DNA from: Paenalicyclobacillus macrosporangiidus
Lineage (GTDB): Bacteria; Bacillota; Bacilli; Alicyclobacillales; Alicyclobacillaceae
Length of the DNA: 64,000 nt
Direction of reading: 5' to 3'
NCBI RefSeq assembly: GCF_900116805.1
Contig: NZ_FPBV01000003.1
Location: 124,001-188,000, forward strand
The notes below the pieces were generated by a model, which saw only the letters and a program-made list of their open reading frames with translations, searched no databases and was not told the DNA's origin. This document shows positions 16,667 to 26,358 of the stretch, in pieces; position 1 is the stretch's first letter, and each line of letters starts with the position of its first letter. The translations under genes were made by a program, and so were the position numbers.

Positions 16667-17520
16667 CCGGGCCGATCCTGCCGCGCGGCGCAGATGCGCT
16701 CGATGTGCAGCGCGAGATACGCCACCTCGTCTTTGGGGAATTCCATCTGCAGCCGCTGCTCGACCGCCTGCGCCACCTCGACCGCCATCCGGTAACTCTC
16801 CGGCAGCCGCTCGCGGATGGCGTCGGCCAGAGGATTCTCCGTAGCCATCCGCTTCAGGCCGCGCTGGATGGCGAAGCGCAGGTGGGTGACGAGGCGTTGG
16901 TAGTCGATGCTGCCGCGCTCCAGCTTCCGCCCGAGACACGCCTCGAGGCGGTCCACCGCCGTCTTCACGCCGTCGGCGACGCGGACGGACGCCGACAACC
17001 CGCCGGCCTGGGAAGCCGCGTGCAGGTGCAGGGTCAGAAACCCCACCTCCGACTCCGGAATGGGGACGCCGAAACGGTCGGCAATCAGCGCAGCGCCTTC
17101 CGCCGCGACCTCCCAGTGCTTGGGGTACAAGGCGCGCAGCTCGTCCACGAACGGGTTGTCAATCTCCAGCCCTCCCCGCAGCCGCTCCAACGCGAAGCCA
17201 ATGTGATCCGGCAGGGCGACGTGGATGTGCTCGTGCAGGGGATGGCCGAAGGAGCGCTCAGCCCGCGCGATGATCTCCTCCGCCACCCCCATGACCTCGG
17301 GGGCGACGACGGTGAACAGTTGGCGAAAGCGGGAGCGATGCTCCTCGTGAACGAGCGCGTACCGCTGTTCGACGCGCGGATCGTCCTGCGCCAGGGGGAG
17401 CCCCGGCCGGACGCCGAACCCAACGCCGCGGCCGACCCAGATCTCCTCGCCCTCGCCCCCGTCCGGCTTGACGATGACGACGTTGTTGTTGAGCGCCCGC
17501 TTCACCACGTAACCTGCCAA
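16663..17520 (-). CDS. glcT: BglG-family transcriptional antiterminator GlcT
   Basis: A 285-aa RNA-binding antiterminator. The N-terminal co-antiterminator domain begins GYVVKRALNNNVV; two PTS regulation domains follow, with conserved histidines in EHIHVALPDHI, LTLHLHA and LALHIERI. The TTG start is chosen because GGGGGGAG lies 4-5 bases upstream and the length equals that of Bacillus GlcT. In the absence of sugar the EIIB domain phosphorylates and inactivates such proteins; with sugar present GlcT binds the RAT at 16595-16625 and opens the PTS operon. The operon promoter lies within its last codons. Confidence 0.92.
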   Translation of the reverse strand: MAGYVVKRALNNNVVIVKPDGGEGEEIWVGRGVGFGVRPGLPLAQDDPRVEQRYALVHEEHRSRFRQLFTVVAPEVMGVAEEIIARAERSFGHPLHEHIHVALPDHIGFALERLRGGLEIDNPFVDELRALYPKHWEVAAEGAALIADRFGVPIPESEVGFLTLHLHAASQAGGLSASVRVADGVKTAVDRLEACLGRKLERGSIDYQRLVTHLRFAIQRGLKRMATENPLADAIRERLPESYRMAVEVAQAVEQRLQMEFPKDEVAYLALHIERICAARQDRPG

Positions 17521-17606
17521 CGCGCTCCCCCCCAAGGCGTGGTGGTTCCAGCGGAATGGTACGCGGACCCGGCAGGGCCTGTCAACGCCGCGTCGCGGTC
17601 GGGGCG

Positions 17607-17633
17607 CCAGGCAGGCGAACCACGCCTGCCTGG
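17607..17633. terminator. Perfect 11-bp inverted repeat between satP and glcT
   Basis: CCAGGCAGGCG and CGCCTGCCTGG enclose five bases. The stem is very stable but neither side has a T-run, so termination at the end of the acetate operon is plausible rather than shown. Confidence 0.45.
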
Positions 17634-17676
17634 ACTCCGGGGATTCTGGAAAGCCGGACGGTACTCTGCCCGGCCA

Positions 17677-18261
17677 TTACGCCGAAACGGAGGAACTTTT
17701 CGAAACCGGTTGCACCATCGGTCTGCCGACGGGCAGCACCTCGTGCCCCGCAACGCTGTTGATGACACCCGCCGCAGACGTGTACAGGGCCAGCAAACCG
17801 CACAATTCACCCACCCAACCACCGGGCGCGGAAGATCCAATGACGCCGAATTCGTGCAGCGCCAACAGGAAGAAGGTGATGGTTAACGTGAGAAAAACGA
17901 AAAACAGGGCTCGGTTCAAATAGAAGCTGCCAATCCACAGGTAGAACGTCAGGACGCCGAAGAAAAACAGGAACAGTCCGACGCCTGCCTTCGGTGCCGC
18001 GTGGACGATGAAATAGAACGCAATCCAGAACGCGCCGTACGAACTGAACGCCGTGCCCCCAAACGTGTTTCCTTTTCGAAACTCCCACATCCCGGCCAGC
18101 AGTTGGGCGCCGCCGCCGTACGCCAATGCGAGCCCGAGCACGACGGGCATCCCGTCACCCGAGGCGACCCCCGCGTTGATCAGACTCAGGATGCACGTGG
18201 TGATGCCGAATCCGGCGAGGCCCAGCGGTCCCGGATCACCGATTTTTACGGAATCAGACAT
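17677..18261 (-). CDS. GPR1/FUN34/YaaH family acetate transporter (SatP-like)
   Basis: A 194-aa protein with six predicted membrane helices and the family signature at its N-terminus, DPGPLGLAGFG (usual form NPGPLGLAGFG). The family includes E. coli SatP, an acetate/succinate channel-like transporter. The C-terminal tail is Ser-rich. It starts 58 bases after the stop of acetyl-CoA synthetase on the same strand, which makes acetate the likely substrate. It ends the acetate operon. Confidence 0.9.
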   Translation of the reverse strand: MSDSVKIGDPGPLGLAGFGITTCILSLINAGVASGDGMPVVLGLALAYGGGAQLLAGMWEFRKGNTFGGTAFSSYGAFWIAFYFIVHAAPKAGVGLFLFFFGVLTFYLWIGSFYLNRALFFVFLTLTITFFLLALHEFGVIGSSAPGGWVGELCGLLALYTSAAGVINSVAGHEVLPVGRPMVQPVSKSSSVSA

Positions 18262-18319
18262 GCGGAATCCCCCTATCGTGTCATGGATTGAACCCGTGAC
18301 CCCTTTGCCAGCCCGACCG

Positions 18320-20272
18320 TCACTCGCGGTGTGCGTACTTCTCCTTCAGCTCCTGTATCACCCCCGGATCCGCGAGCGTGGTGGTATCGCCCAAAACCCT
18401 GCCTTCCGCAATGTCACGCAGCAACCGACGCATGATCTTCGCGCTGCGGGTCTTCGGCAGCTCCGCGGTGAACAAGATCTCCTCCGGCCGTGCCAGTGCC
18501 CCAATCTGCTCGACCACGTGCTGCTTCAGCTCGTCCGCCAGCGACTGATCCGGCGTCACACCCTCTTTCACGGTGACGAACGCGGTGACCGCCTGGCCTT
18601 TGATGTCATGGTGGCGGCCGATGACCGCCGCCTCCGCTACGGCCGGGTGGGAGACCAGAGCACTTTCCACCTCCATGGTGCCGATCCGATGGCCGGACAC
18701 GTTGATCACGTCGTCGATGCGGCCGAGTATCCAGAAGTACCCGTCCTCGTCCACATGGGCTCCGTCCCCCGGGAGATAGACGCCCGGGAACTTACCGAAA
18801 TACGTATTGCGGAACCGTTCGTCATCCCCCCAGATGGTCCTCAGCATGGAAGGCCACGGCTTCCGGATGACCAGGTAGCCGCCCTGACCGGCAGGCACTG
18901 GCCGACCTTCCTCGTCCACCACGTCCGCCACAATCCCCGGCACCGGGCGGGTGGCCGACCCCGGCTTGGTCGCGACCAGGCCCGGCAGCGGCGCAATCAT
19001 CGCGCACCCGGTCTCGGTCTGCCACCACGTGTCCACAATCGGGCAGCGGCCATGGCCAACGTGCTCGTGGAACCACATCCAGGCCTCAGGGTTGATGGGT
19101 TCGCCCACCGTACCGAGCAGGCGCAGCGAGGACAGATCGTGCTTCTGGACATACGATGTGCCCCATTTCATGAACGACCGGATCAACGTGGGCGCGGAGT
19201 AAAAGATGGTCACTTGATACTTGTCCACCAGCGTCCAGAATCGATCGCGGTCTGGATAGTCCGGTGCCCCCTCATACATGACCACGGTCGCCCCAGCCGA
19301 CAGGGGGCCGTACACCACATACGTGTGCCCGGTCACCCATCCGATATCGGCGGTGCAGAAATACACGTCGTCATCCTTGATGTCGAAAACGGTACGCATC
19401 GAGGTATTGCACCCGGTCAGATAACCCCCGGTGGTGTGCACGATTCCCTTGGGCTTCCCAGTCGTCCCCGATGTGTACAGGAGGAACAGGACGTCTTCGG
19501 CGTCCATCGGCACCGCCGGATATGGGGCGGACGGCGCCGCCGCCATCTCGTCCTCCCACGAAACATCTCTTCCCGGCACCCAGGCCGCACCGCTTGCCTC
19601 ACCGACCCGGTGCACCACCAGGACCCGCTCGACGAGCGTGCCCTCCACGGCGGCGTCCGCGTTCTGCTTGAGCGGGACGACGTTGCCCCGCCGCCATCCT
19701 CCGTCCGCTGTGATCAAGAGCCGTGAGTTCGCGTCGAGGATGCGCTCACGCAGGGCGTTGGCCGAAAAACCACCAAACACCACGGAATGGATGGCGCCAA
19801 TCTTCGCGCACGCCAGCATCGCGACGGGCAGTTCCGGGATCATCGGCAGGTAGATGGTGACCCGGTCTCCCCGTTTCACACCGAGTTTGGCCAGCACGTG
19901 CGCCGCCCGGTCGACCTCGCGTCCGAGCTGGTCGTACGTGTATACGCGAGTGTCACCCGGTTCGCCCTCCCAGATAAACGCCACCTTGTTTTTTCGCGCT
20001 CCTTGCCGGTGCCGATCGACTGCGTTGTACGCGGCGTTGAGCTTGCCACCCAAGAACCACTTGGCATGCGGAGGTTCCCACTCCAGCACCGTGTGAAACG
20101 GTTCAAACCAGTCCAGATGACAGGCCTCCTGAGCCCAGTACCCCTCCGGGTCGGCTGCCGCCCTCTCATAGATCTCTGGATCGGCGTAATTGGCGGTCGT
20201 CCGGAACTGTGGCGGCGGCTCAAACCGGCGGCTCTCCCTCAACAGGGTGTCGAGACGCTGCGTTTCGCTCAA
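18320..20272 (-). CDS. acsA: Acetate--CoA ligase (acetyl-CoA synthetase)
   Basis: A 650-aa AMP-forming synthetase that activates acetate to acetyl-CoA. Seen in order: [17 protein letters not shown], the P-loop [27 protein letters not shown], and the C-terminal lysine in [10 protein letters not shown] that is acetylated in relatives. The TTG start is chosen because GGAG lies 8-10 bases upstream and homology begins there; the frame is open about 460 bases further without homology. It overlaps the end of a small membrane-protein gene by 53 bases. A perfect cre box lies about 225 bases upstream, consistent with catabolite control of acs. Confidence 0.95.
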   Translation of the reverse strand: MSETQRLDTLLRESRRFEPPPQFRTTANYADPEIYERAAADPEGYWAQEACHLDWFEPFHTVLEWEPPHAKWFLGGKLNAAYNAVDRHRQGARKNKVAFIWEGEPGDTRVYTYDQLGREVDRAAHVLAKLGVKRGDRVTIYLPMIPELPVAMLACAKIGAIHSVVFGGFSANALRERILDANSRLLITADGGWRRGNVVPLKQNADAAVEGTLVERVLVVHRVGEASGAAWVPGRDVSWEDEMAAAPSAPYPAVPMDAEDVLFLLYTSGTTGKPKGIVHTTGGYLTGCNTSMRTVFDIKDDDVYFCTADIGWVTGHTYVVYGPLSAGATVVMYEGAPDYPDRDRFWTLVDKYQVTIFYSAPTLIRSFMKWGTSYVQKHDLSSLRLLGTVGEPINPEAWMWFHEHVGHGRCPIVDTWWQTETGCAMIAPLPGLVATKPGSATRPVPGIVADVVDEEGRPVPAGQGGYLVIRKPWPSMLRTIWGDDERFRNTYFGKFPGVYLPGDGAHVDEDGYFWILGRIDDVINVSGHRIGTMEVESALVSHPAVAEAAVIGRHHDIKGQAVTAFVTVKEGVTPDQSLADELKQHVVEQIGALARPEEILFTAELPKTRSAKIMRRLLRDIAEGRVLGDTTTLADPGVIQELKEKYAHRE

Positions 20273-20447
20273 AATTGTCTCCTCCTTCCAGGTCCCCTCC
20301 GCGTCCGCACCAGGCGGCAGCCAGCACACCCAGCGGAAACACCGACAGGATGCCGAGCCAAGCGGCCGCCACAGCGCCCGGCGTGAAGACGCCCGAGGCG
20401 GCCGCTGCGACCACGGCCAGGTACAGGACTGCCAATCCTGCGGGCAC
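20220..20447 (-). CDS. Small two-helix membrane protein upstream of acsA
   Basis: A 75-aa frame with a GTG start and a GGAGG site at ideal spacing. It has two hydrophobic segments (starting [12 protein letters not shown] and [12 protein letters not shown]) and a hydrophilic C-terminus, and it overlaps the start of acsA. Size and topology recall the small partner proteins (DUF485/DUF4212) of SSS symporters, and an SSS symporter gene lies in the same gene run; direct sequence similarity is too weak for me to claim that family. It could instead be a leader frame that couples translation of acsA. Confidence 0.5.
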   Translation of the reverse strand: MPAGLAVLYLAVVAAAASGVFTPGAVAAAWLGILSVFPLGVLAAAWCGRGGDLEGGDNFERNAASRHPVEGEPPV

Positions 20448-20496
20448 CCAACGCCTCCGATTCGCCGACCGCCGTAAAGGCGGGTTCCGACGGGAA

Positions 20497-20511
20497 ATGC
20501 AAGCGCTTTCT
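20497..20511. promoter_or_regulatory. Perfect cre (CcpA) box
   Basis: ATGCAAGCGCTTTCT meets every position of the WTGNAANCGNWNNCW consensus. It sits in the 207-base gap between the LytTR regulator and the small membrane protein/acsA, where CcpA would control acetate use. Confidence 0.65.
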
Positions 20512-20654
20512 CGAGCTCTGGCCGGAACATGCTGTCGCCGATGTTGCACTGGCGTTCCGCCCCCATCGAACGCAGAACTTTCGGAACCTTGCCCATCTCC
20601 ATGATACAAACGACCCTGCCCGTAACGACAGGGGCTTGGCGCAACATGTCGGTT

Positions 20655-21500
20655 TCAGCGCGCAAGATGTCGCAGCCTTCGTAGCAATGCCTTCGCCGCA
20701 TTGCGGCTAACCGGAACCTCCGAACGTTGCGCATCGTCCATCACGACCGTGTAGGCACCGTGCACCCAGGGCCGGACCTCACGCACCCGGCTCAGGTTGA
20801 CGAGACAGCTCTTGTGCGTGCGGAAGAATGGCAATCCCGCCAACCGTTCTCCCAGTTCATTCAGGGTGGTGCGAACGCAGACCGGCCCGTCATCCGTGTG
20901 CACCTCGACCCATCGCGCCACGCGGGTGGCGTAACAGATACGGGTCGGATCGATGAAGACCATGCCGCCACCGTGGTGCAACAGCAGCCGGATCTGCCCC
21001 GCAGGGCGGCCCGGTCCGTCGGCCAAGGATACGCTCGTCCCGGCATTTCCGGCTGCAGGACTCTGCAGGATGGGAACGCCGGCCGATGCCGCTTTGTCCG
21101 CGGGGTCACCGCCGCTCCGAGCCAGTGTCCAATGATGCCGGACCCGATTCAGTGTCGCTTGCACACGAACGGGATCGTACGGCTTCATCACGTAATCAAT
21201 GGCCTCCACGGAAAACGCCTCGACGGCGTGCTCGTCATAGGCGGTGGTGAACACAATCAGCGGCAATCCTCCGACAGGCCGCTCGGCCGCTATCCGACGC
21301 GCCACCTCCATGCCCGAGCACACGGGCATGTGGATATCGAGGAACACCACATCCGGGCGCTCGCTTCGCCAGCGTTCGTACGCTTCCGGCCCGTTGCGCG
21401 CCGGTCGGCAGAGTTCAAAATCATGGTTCCGGGAAATGAGATAAGCCAGTTCTTCCCGAGCCACCCATTCATCCTCCGCGATCAACACACGTATGCTCAA
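20655..21500 (-). CDS. LytTR-family response regulator
   Basis: A 281-aa two-component regulator. The receiver domain has the acidic pair near residues 9-11, the phosphoacceptor Asp55 (VVFLDIHMP), the switch Thr in FTTAYDEHA and the lysine in YVMKPYD. After a Gly/Ala/Pro linker of about 50 residues comes a LytTR DNA-binding domain ([15 protein letters not shown]). Its start overlaps the stop of the LytS-type kinase by four bases. Likely targets are the acetate-related genes on either side; LytTR members of this kind often control pyruvate or small monocarboxylate uptake. Confidence 0.93.
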   Translation of the reverse strand: MSIRVLIAEDEWVAREELAYLISRNHDFELCRPARNGPEAYERWRSERPDVVFLDIHMPVCSGMEVARRIAAERPVGGLPLIVFTTAYDEHAVEAFSVEAIDYVMKPYDPVRVQATLNRVRHHWTLARSGGDPADKAASAGVPILQSPAAGNAGTSVSLADGPGRPAGQIRLLLHHGGGMVFIDPTRICYATRVARWVEVHTDDGPVCVRTTLNELGERLAGLPFFRTHKSCLVNLSRVREVRPWVHGAYTVVMDDAQRSEVPVSRNAAKALLRRLRHLAR

Positions 21501-23260
21501 CCAACTCCCTCCTTCGCCCTTGCGGGTAAATGGAACCAGACGACGGCACCCCCGTGCGGGCCGTTGGCCAGCCGCAGGGTGGACTCTGCGCCCAGCAGCG
21601 CCACCAGCCGTTGGCGCACGATGGACAGCCCCACGCCCCCCGGGATCTCTCCATCGGTGCAGCCGGCAGAGTACAGCACATCAGGCGGAAATCCCGGCCC
21701 ATCATCCCGAACCTCCACCTGCACGCCCGTCCCTGCGTGCCGGATCTGCACCTGAATCCGTCCCCCCTCGGGCCGGACGGACAACCCGTGTTTCACGCTG
21801 TTCTCGACCAACGGCTGCAGCGTGCCCGGAGGGATGAGCACGGACGGCAGGTTTTCGTCTATCCGCCAATCAAACACAATCCGGTCGTCGAACCGCGCCT
21901 TGACAATGTCGGTGTAGGCAAACGCCATCTCCAGCTCCTCCGCCAGCGGCACCAACCGTTGCTCCGAAGCTCGCAGGCTTGCGCGCAAGAATTGCCCCAG
22001 GCGGACAATCAGGCGGCGGGCCCGATCCGGATCGATCCGCACCAACCCCGAGATCAGGTTGAGCGTATTGAAGAGAAAGTGCGGATGCACCTGGGCCTGC
22101 AGGTTTCGCAGGCGCATGTCCTGTATCGTGCGCCGCAGCATCTCCGCCGCGGCCACGTCCAGCTCACGAGAGATGAGCTTCCCCAAGCCCCTGGCCAGTT
22201 CGATGTCGGCGGAGCGAATGCCGCGCGCCCGGCTGACATATAGGATGACACCGCCCGCGATCTCACCCGATTGGTGCAGCGGAACCACCACCGCCCCGCG
22301 AAGAGGACAATCAGGTCTCGAACAGCCTAACGACACTCGGTCGGCGACCGTCCGAAGTTCCCCAGACTGAAGCAGCATCCGAAGGGCCGGTTCGGGCACC
22401 GGGTCGCCCGGGCGATGGTGATCTGCCCCTTTTCCGACATGTGCCAACAACCGCTGCCGGTCACACACCGTTACGGCCGCCGTGCGAAGTTCGCGCATCA
22501 ACAGCTCGGCCAGCTTTTGCGCTGACGGCTCATCCAATTGCCAGCGCAGATGCGATAAGGCCCGCTCGACCAGGGTCAGGGCACGCTGCATCTCACGAGC
22601 TGTGGCCTGTTCTTCCTCAGCTCGCGCCACGTGCACGATGGCGCTGAACACCCCCACGGCCAAACTGTCAGCGATCACCAACGGCGGACCAATCTGGTTT
22701 ACCACCGCGATCCCCTGCTCCACCTGACCGGGCGGTGTAAACACGAGCAGCATCCCGGTGTACAGGACGGGAGCGAAGAGCCCGACGAATACCGCTTTGT
22801 GCGGTGCCAGCACCCGTTCGTCCGCGAAGAAATGGGCCGTGAGCCCCGCCAGCCCGCCGGCCAATATCTGCGTCAAGACCCCAGCCCACGGATCGGCGCC
22901 ACCCATGACCAACAGCCATCCTCCGGTGAGCACCCCGGCCAACAAACCGACGGCTGGACCGCCAAGCAAGCCTGCAATCACAATGGCCACCACGTCCGGG
23001 CCGATGCGCAGGGCGTCTGCTGCGGGCCGCCAGTGCCAAACGTGCGACACCTGTCCGGACAGTGAGACATCCAGCCCCAATTCCGATCCCGCCGCCGCGA
23101 ACACCGCGAACACCAGGGCGTCCAACCAGCGCAGGCGAATGCCATCGGCGGGATCCAGCAGATGCCGGAAGACGCGAATGCGGGTTAAAGCAAACACCGC
23201 CACGAGCAAGAGAGCGCTGCGCTGCAGGATTACGAAGGTCAGTGCGCCCATCTCATCCAT
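21497..23260 (-). CDS. LytS-type sensor histidine kinase
   Basis: A 587-aa membrane kinase. The N-terminal 210 residues form the 5TM-5TMR_LYT sensor with helices and the conserved GGPAVGLLAGVLTG region; a GAF-like domain follows (about 225-370) and contains an unusual SLGCSRPDCPLRG cysteine pair; then the HisKA-type box with His394 in HPHFLFNTLN and an HATPase domain with VENSVKHGL and DDGPGF. It overlaps both the symporter gene upstream and the response regulator downstream. Relatives (LytS, BtsS, YpdA) sense pyruvate or membrane state; here acetate or pyruvate sensing is inferred from context. Confidence 0.93.
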   Translation of the reverse strand: MDEMGALTFVILQRSALLLVAVFALTRIRVFRHLLDPADGIRLRWLDALVFAVFAAAGSELGLDVSLSGQVSHVWHWRPAADALRIGPDVVAIVIAGLLGGPAVGLLAGVLTGGWLLVMGGADPWAGVLTQILAGGLAGLTAHFFADERVLAPHKAVFVGLFAPVLYTGMLLVFTPPGQVEQGIAVVNQIGPPLVIADSLAVGVFSAIVHVARAEEEQATAREMQRALTLVERALSHLRWQLDEPSAQKLAELLMRELRTAAVTVCDRQRLLAHVGKGADHHRPGDPVPEPALRMLLQSGELRTVADRVSLGCSRPDCPLRGAVVVPLHQSGEIAGGVILYVSRARGIRSADIELARGLGKLISRELDVAAAEMLRRTIQDMRLRNLQAQVHPHFLFNTLNLISGLVRIDPDRARRLIVRLGQFLRASLRASEQRLVPLAEELEMAFAYTDIVKARFDDRIVFDWRIDENLPSVLIPPGTLQPLVENSVKHGLSVRPEGGRIQVQIRHAGTGVQVEVRDDGPGFPPDVLYSAGCTDGEIPGGVGLSIVRQRLVALLGAESTLRLANGPHGGAVVWFHLPARAKEGVG

Positions 23261-24746
23261 CTCCTACCGGGGGCGTAGGGTATGGTTTTGCGGCATCCGC
23301 CTGCGGCTCCCTTTCCGGTTGCGCATGCGACCGGCCGGGCCACAACAGGCTGCCTGCCAGGCACCCCGCTGCTCCGGCGCCGATGGCCCACAGCCCTGGA
23401 GAAACGCCGCCGGCCTTCGCACAGGCATGAAGCAACAGCCACCCCGCCGTCACCCCAGCCCCGGATGCCATGCCTGCCAGGGCACCTGCCGCGGTGAACC
23501 GCCGCCAGTAAAAGGTACACAGCAAAACGGGCACATTTGTGGCCGCCGCCCACACGAACACCAACGACACCAGGGCAGTGATGCTCGGGCCGTGCACCAA
23601 CAACGCTGCCATGGTGGCGACAAGCCCCAGAAGCACCGCGCAGACGCGGGCCAACGTCAACGGATCCCTGTGATCCCCTGGCGGCCAAGCGAAGGTCCGG
23701 TGCAGGAGGTCGTGGGCCAATGCGCCGGTCGCCGTGATCAGCAAGCCCGTCACCACCGCCAACACGGTCGCGAAGGCGACCGCACTCACGAAGGCGGCGA
23801 GAAACGGCCCGCCCAACCGCCGTGCCAGCACTATCACTGCCAGGCTTCCGTCCGACCCCGCAGACGCCCCCGATGCCCCAAACGCCGCGGCGGCAAAACC
23901 CAAGACGAGCACCAATAGGTAAAACAGCCCCAGTGCCGAGGTGGCTGTTGTCAGCGACCGCCGTACCTCCGTCGGCCCGCGAACGGTCAGAAATCGTACC
24001 AGAATATGAGGCATTCCCATCGTGCCGAGTACCAGCGGAACATTCACCGACAGGGACGCCCACGCAGTGTCATACAGCCGCCCCGGCGCCAGGAGCGCAC
24101 CGCCGTCGGGCGCCACCGCTGCCCGCCAAAGGTGAGCCGGGTTCCAGCCCGTTCGCGCCCCTACAATCAATGCCATTAACGCCGCCGTGGACAGCAGAAG
24201 CACACTCTTGACAATCTGAACCCACGATGTGGACACCATTCCGCCCACCGCGACGTACAGGGTCATCAGGAGGCCAATCCACCAGACCGCCCAGGTCCGC
24301 GGCCAACCCAGCAGGGACTGCGCCAATTCCCCCGCTGCCACCAGTTGCGGGATGAGATAGGCGACGGAGATGATCAGCGTGTTGACCGCAGTCGCGAAAC
24401 GTAGCCAGGAGCGGCGAAAATGGGAGTCCAGCGCGTCGGCCAGCGTGTAGCGGCCCAGTCGGTGAACCGACTCGGCGACCGTCCACAACAGCAAATAGGA
24501 CGCGAAAAAGGACGCCCCGTACAGAAACCCGTCAAATCCCCAACGCGCAACCGTGCTGCTGACGCCGAGAAACGAGGCGGCGCTGATGAAGTCCCCGGAG
24601 ATGGCCAACCCGTTCTGGACCCCCGTGAGACCCCGCGACGCGGCGTAGAAACGGTCCGTGTCGTGGCGGCTGCGTGCAGACCAGTAACTGATCATCAGCG
24701 TCCCGGCGAGCACCGTCAACAGAAACAGCAAATCGTCGGCAGCCAT
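23253..24746 (-). CDS. Sodium:solute symporter (ActP-like monocarboxylate permease)
   Basis: A 497-aa SSS-family permease with about 13 membrane helices. The signature-like stretches FYAASRGLTGVQNGLAISGDFISAASFLG and, later, GTMGMPHILVRFLTV place it with the acetate/monocarboxylate (ActP, MctP-like) branch. It is the first gene of the run that leads through the LytS/LytTR pair to acsA and satP. A TATAAT (24871-24876) about 125 bases upstream is the best promoter candidate. Confidence 0.9.
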   Translation of the reverse strand: MAADDLLFLLTVLAGTLMISYWSARSRHDTDRFYAASRGLTGVQNGLAISGDFISAASFLGVSSTVARWGFDGFLYGASFFASYLLLWTVAESVHRLGRYTLADALDSHFRRSWLRFATAVNTLIISVAYLIPQLVAAGELAQSLLGWPRTWAVWWIGLLMTLYVAVGGMVSTSWVQIVKSVLLLSTAALMALIVGARTGWNPAHLWRAAVAPDGGALLAPGRLYDTAWASLSVNVPLVLGTMGMPHILVRFLTVRGPTEVRRSLTTATSALGLFYLLVLVLGFAAAAFGASGASAGSDGSLAVIVLARRLGGPFLAAFVSAVAFATVLAVVTGLLITATGALAHDLLHRTFAWPPGDHRDPLTLARVCAVLLGLVATMAALLVHGPSITALVSLVFVWAAATNVPVLLCTFYWRRFTAAGALAGMASGAGVTAGWLLLHACAKAGGVSPGLWAIGAGAAGCLAGSLLWPGRSHAQPEREPQADAAKPYPTPPVGDG

Positions 24747-24870
24747 GCGGTCACCCCTGTCCGACGTCCGTCACGGGTCTCGGGAATTCCGGGACGGAAC
24801 GGCAGGGTGGCAGCGCCCAGCGCGCCCCCATTCCGTCGTCCGCACCCGCGGAATCCAGCGATCTATGAAT

Positions 24871-24876
24871 ATTATA
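24871..24876 (-). promoter_or_regulatory. Possible -10 box of the symporter-lytS-lytR operon
   Basis: A perfect TATAAT on the minus strand within an AT-rich patch. The hexamer 17 bases upstream (GACAGG) is poor, as would fit an activator-dependent promoter. Confidence 0.35.
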
Positions 24877-25002
24877 TGAAAATTCTTCGACTTCCTGTCC
24901 TTTTCCTGCCGTTGCATCGGCCTGCGAGGAAAGATTGATTGCCGTCTCCACACCAGACTCCGCAGGGGAGCCACCACAAGTATGTCCATCGGAGAGAACG
25001 AA

Positions 25003-25116
25003 ATGAAGGAGCGCGAATACCCGGGGCAAGAGGAAGGAGAGGTCGCAGATCCCAAGTCAACAGCGCCGAAAGACTCGCAAGCTGTTTATCAGCCACGCCA
25101 GGTTGGCGGAGTCTAA
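25003..25116 (+). CDS. Possible small hydrophilic protein, 37 aa
   Basis: A plus-strand frame divergent from the symporter operon. The ATG at 25003 has GGAGAG 6-7 bases upstream; an in-frame ATG at 24982 would give 44 residues. The product is acidic at its N-terminus and rich in E, Q, P and K (MKEREYPGQEEGEVADP), with no membrane segment. No family is recognised and conservation is unknown. Confidence 0.35.
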   Translation: MKEREYPGQEEGEVADPKSTAPKDSQAVYQPRQVGGV

Positions 25117-25371
25117 ATCGTAGATCCGGCTACATAGGTAAGACAATATCTGCTCCGCTTTCGCCTTATGCATTGCAAAATAAAGAACCCCTGCAACAAT
25201 TTATGCCGTGAGACGCCCTTTGCCGACCCGCGGAACCATCGAAATACAATCAAGAGAATTTAAGGATTCAAGTTGATTTTCAAGGATGGTAACCCAAACA
25301 CCACCGACGCGGCGCAGGGGCACCCGCCAAGCCCCTACGGCCCGGGGGTGCCCTTCTTACGCCCATGTCTG
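25117..25371. other. Intergenic stretch with a terminator-like hairpin
   Basis: No gene is seen. The stretch is AT-richer up to about 25300. A hairpin at 25317-25353 pairs GGGGCACCC with GGGTGCCC and is followed on the plus strand by TTCTTA, so it may terminate transcripts coming from the left or the convergent esterase transcript. Confidence 0.4.
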
Positions 25372-26316
25372 TCACGGTGTCACTTCACCCGTGTCCCGCA
25401 AAAACGCCGCCACCGTTTCATACGCCGTCCACCGCTGCGGCAGGTCCCAGGCGGCATTTGCGAAGAATCCGTGCACCATCCCGTCGAAGCGCACCAACCG
25501 CACCGGCACCCCCGCCTCCCGGAGGCGGTCCGCGTAGCGCTCGCCTTCGTCACGGAGCGGATCGTGCTCGGCCGTCAACACGAGCGCCGGGGGCAGCCCG
25601 GTGAGGTCCGCTGTGCGCAACGGGGACGCCCACGGGTGGTCGGCGTCCTCCGGCCGGGCGAGGTACTGTTCCCAGAACCACATCATCCCGGCGCGCGTCA
25701 GTGAGTAACCGGTCTCGTGCAGCCGGTAGGACGGCGTGTCGAAGTCATGGTCGGTGATGGGATACACCAACACCTGCGCCGCGATGGCGGGGCCGCCCTC
25801 GTCGCGTACCCGCAACGCCGTCACCGTCGCCAGGTTGCCGCCGGCGCTGTCCCCCGCCACGGCGAGCCCTTCCGCCCGGCCGCCCAGCGTCTCCGCATGG
25901 ACCGCAGCCCAACGGACCGCCGCCAGCGCGTCGTCGGTCGCCGCAGGGAACTTATGCTCCGGCGCCAGCCGGTAATCCACCGAGACCACCACCCGCTGGC
26001 ACACCTCGCACAACGCCCGGCAGACATCGTCCACCGTGTCGAGGTCCCCCAGGACCCAGCCGCCGCCGTGGAAGTACACCAACAGCGGGTGGGGCCCTGT
26101 CTGCTGCGGGCGGTACACCCGGATGGGGATGGACCCGCCCGGGCCGGGGAGGGTCGTGTCCATCACCCCGCCGACCGGCCTAGGCGGCAGGTTCAGGTCC
26201 TTCAGTGCCTGGCGGCGTACGGCCCGCAGGGCCACCGGGTCCGCGCCAGGGCCCGGCGCCGGAGCAGCGGGATCGATGGCAGCCAACAGTTCTTTCACGC
26301 GTGGGTCGAGGGTCAT
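25372..26316 (-). CDS. Alpha/beta hydrolase, hormone-sensitive lipase family esterase
   Basis: A 314-aa carboxylesterase that closely resembles the EST2 esterase of Alicyclobacillus in length and motif layout. The oxyanion motif HGGGW, the nucleophile elbow GDSAGGN, the catalytic Asp in EHDPLRDEG and His in VHGFF are all present. It is cytoplasmic (no signal peptide). It follows the SDR gene by 42 bases and ends the long gene run that begins with the Liv-type transporter, so it may remove an ester group from the imported compound (inference). Confidence 0.93.
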   Translation of the reverse strand: MTLDPRVKELLAAIDPAAPAPGPGADPVALRAVRRQALKDLNLPPRPVGGVMDTTLPGPGGSIPIRVYRPQQTGPHPLLVYFHGGGWVLGDLDTVDDVCRALCEVCQRVVVSVDYRLAPEHKFPAATDDALAAVRWAAVHAETLGGRAEGLAVAGDSAGGNLATVTALRVRDEGGPAIAAQVLVYPITDHDFDTPSYRLHETGYSLTRAGMMWFWEQYLARPEDADHPWASPLRTADLTGLPPALVLTAEHDPLRDEGERYADRLREAGVPVRLVRFDGMVHGFFANAAWDLPQRWTAYETVAAFLRDTGEVTP

Positions 26317-26358
26317 CGTCGGCTCCTCCTCTCCGTCCGGGCGCCACCGAACCCCCGC

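Noticed and set aside
20448-20734. N-terminal extension of acetyl-CoA synthetase or an extra gene in that frame
   Set aside because: The frame is open but shows no homology, and the TTG at 20272 with its binding site gives the normal AcsA length.
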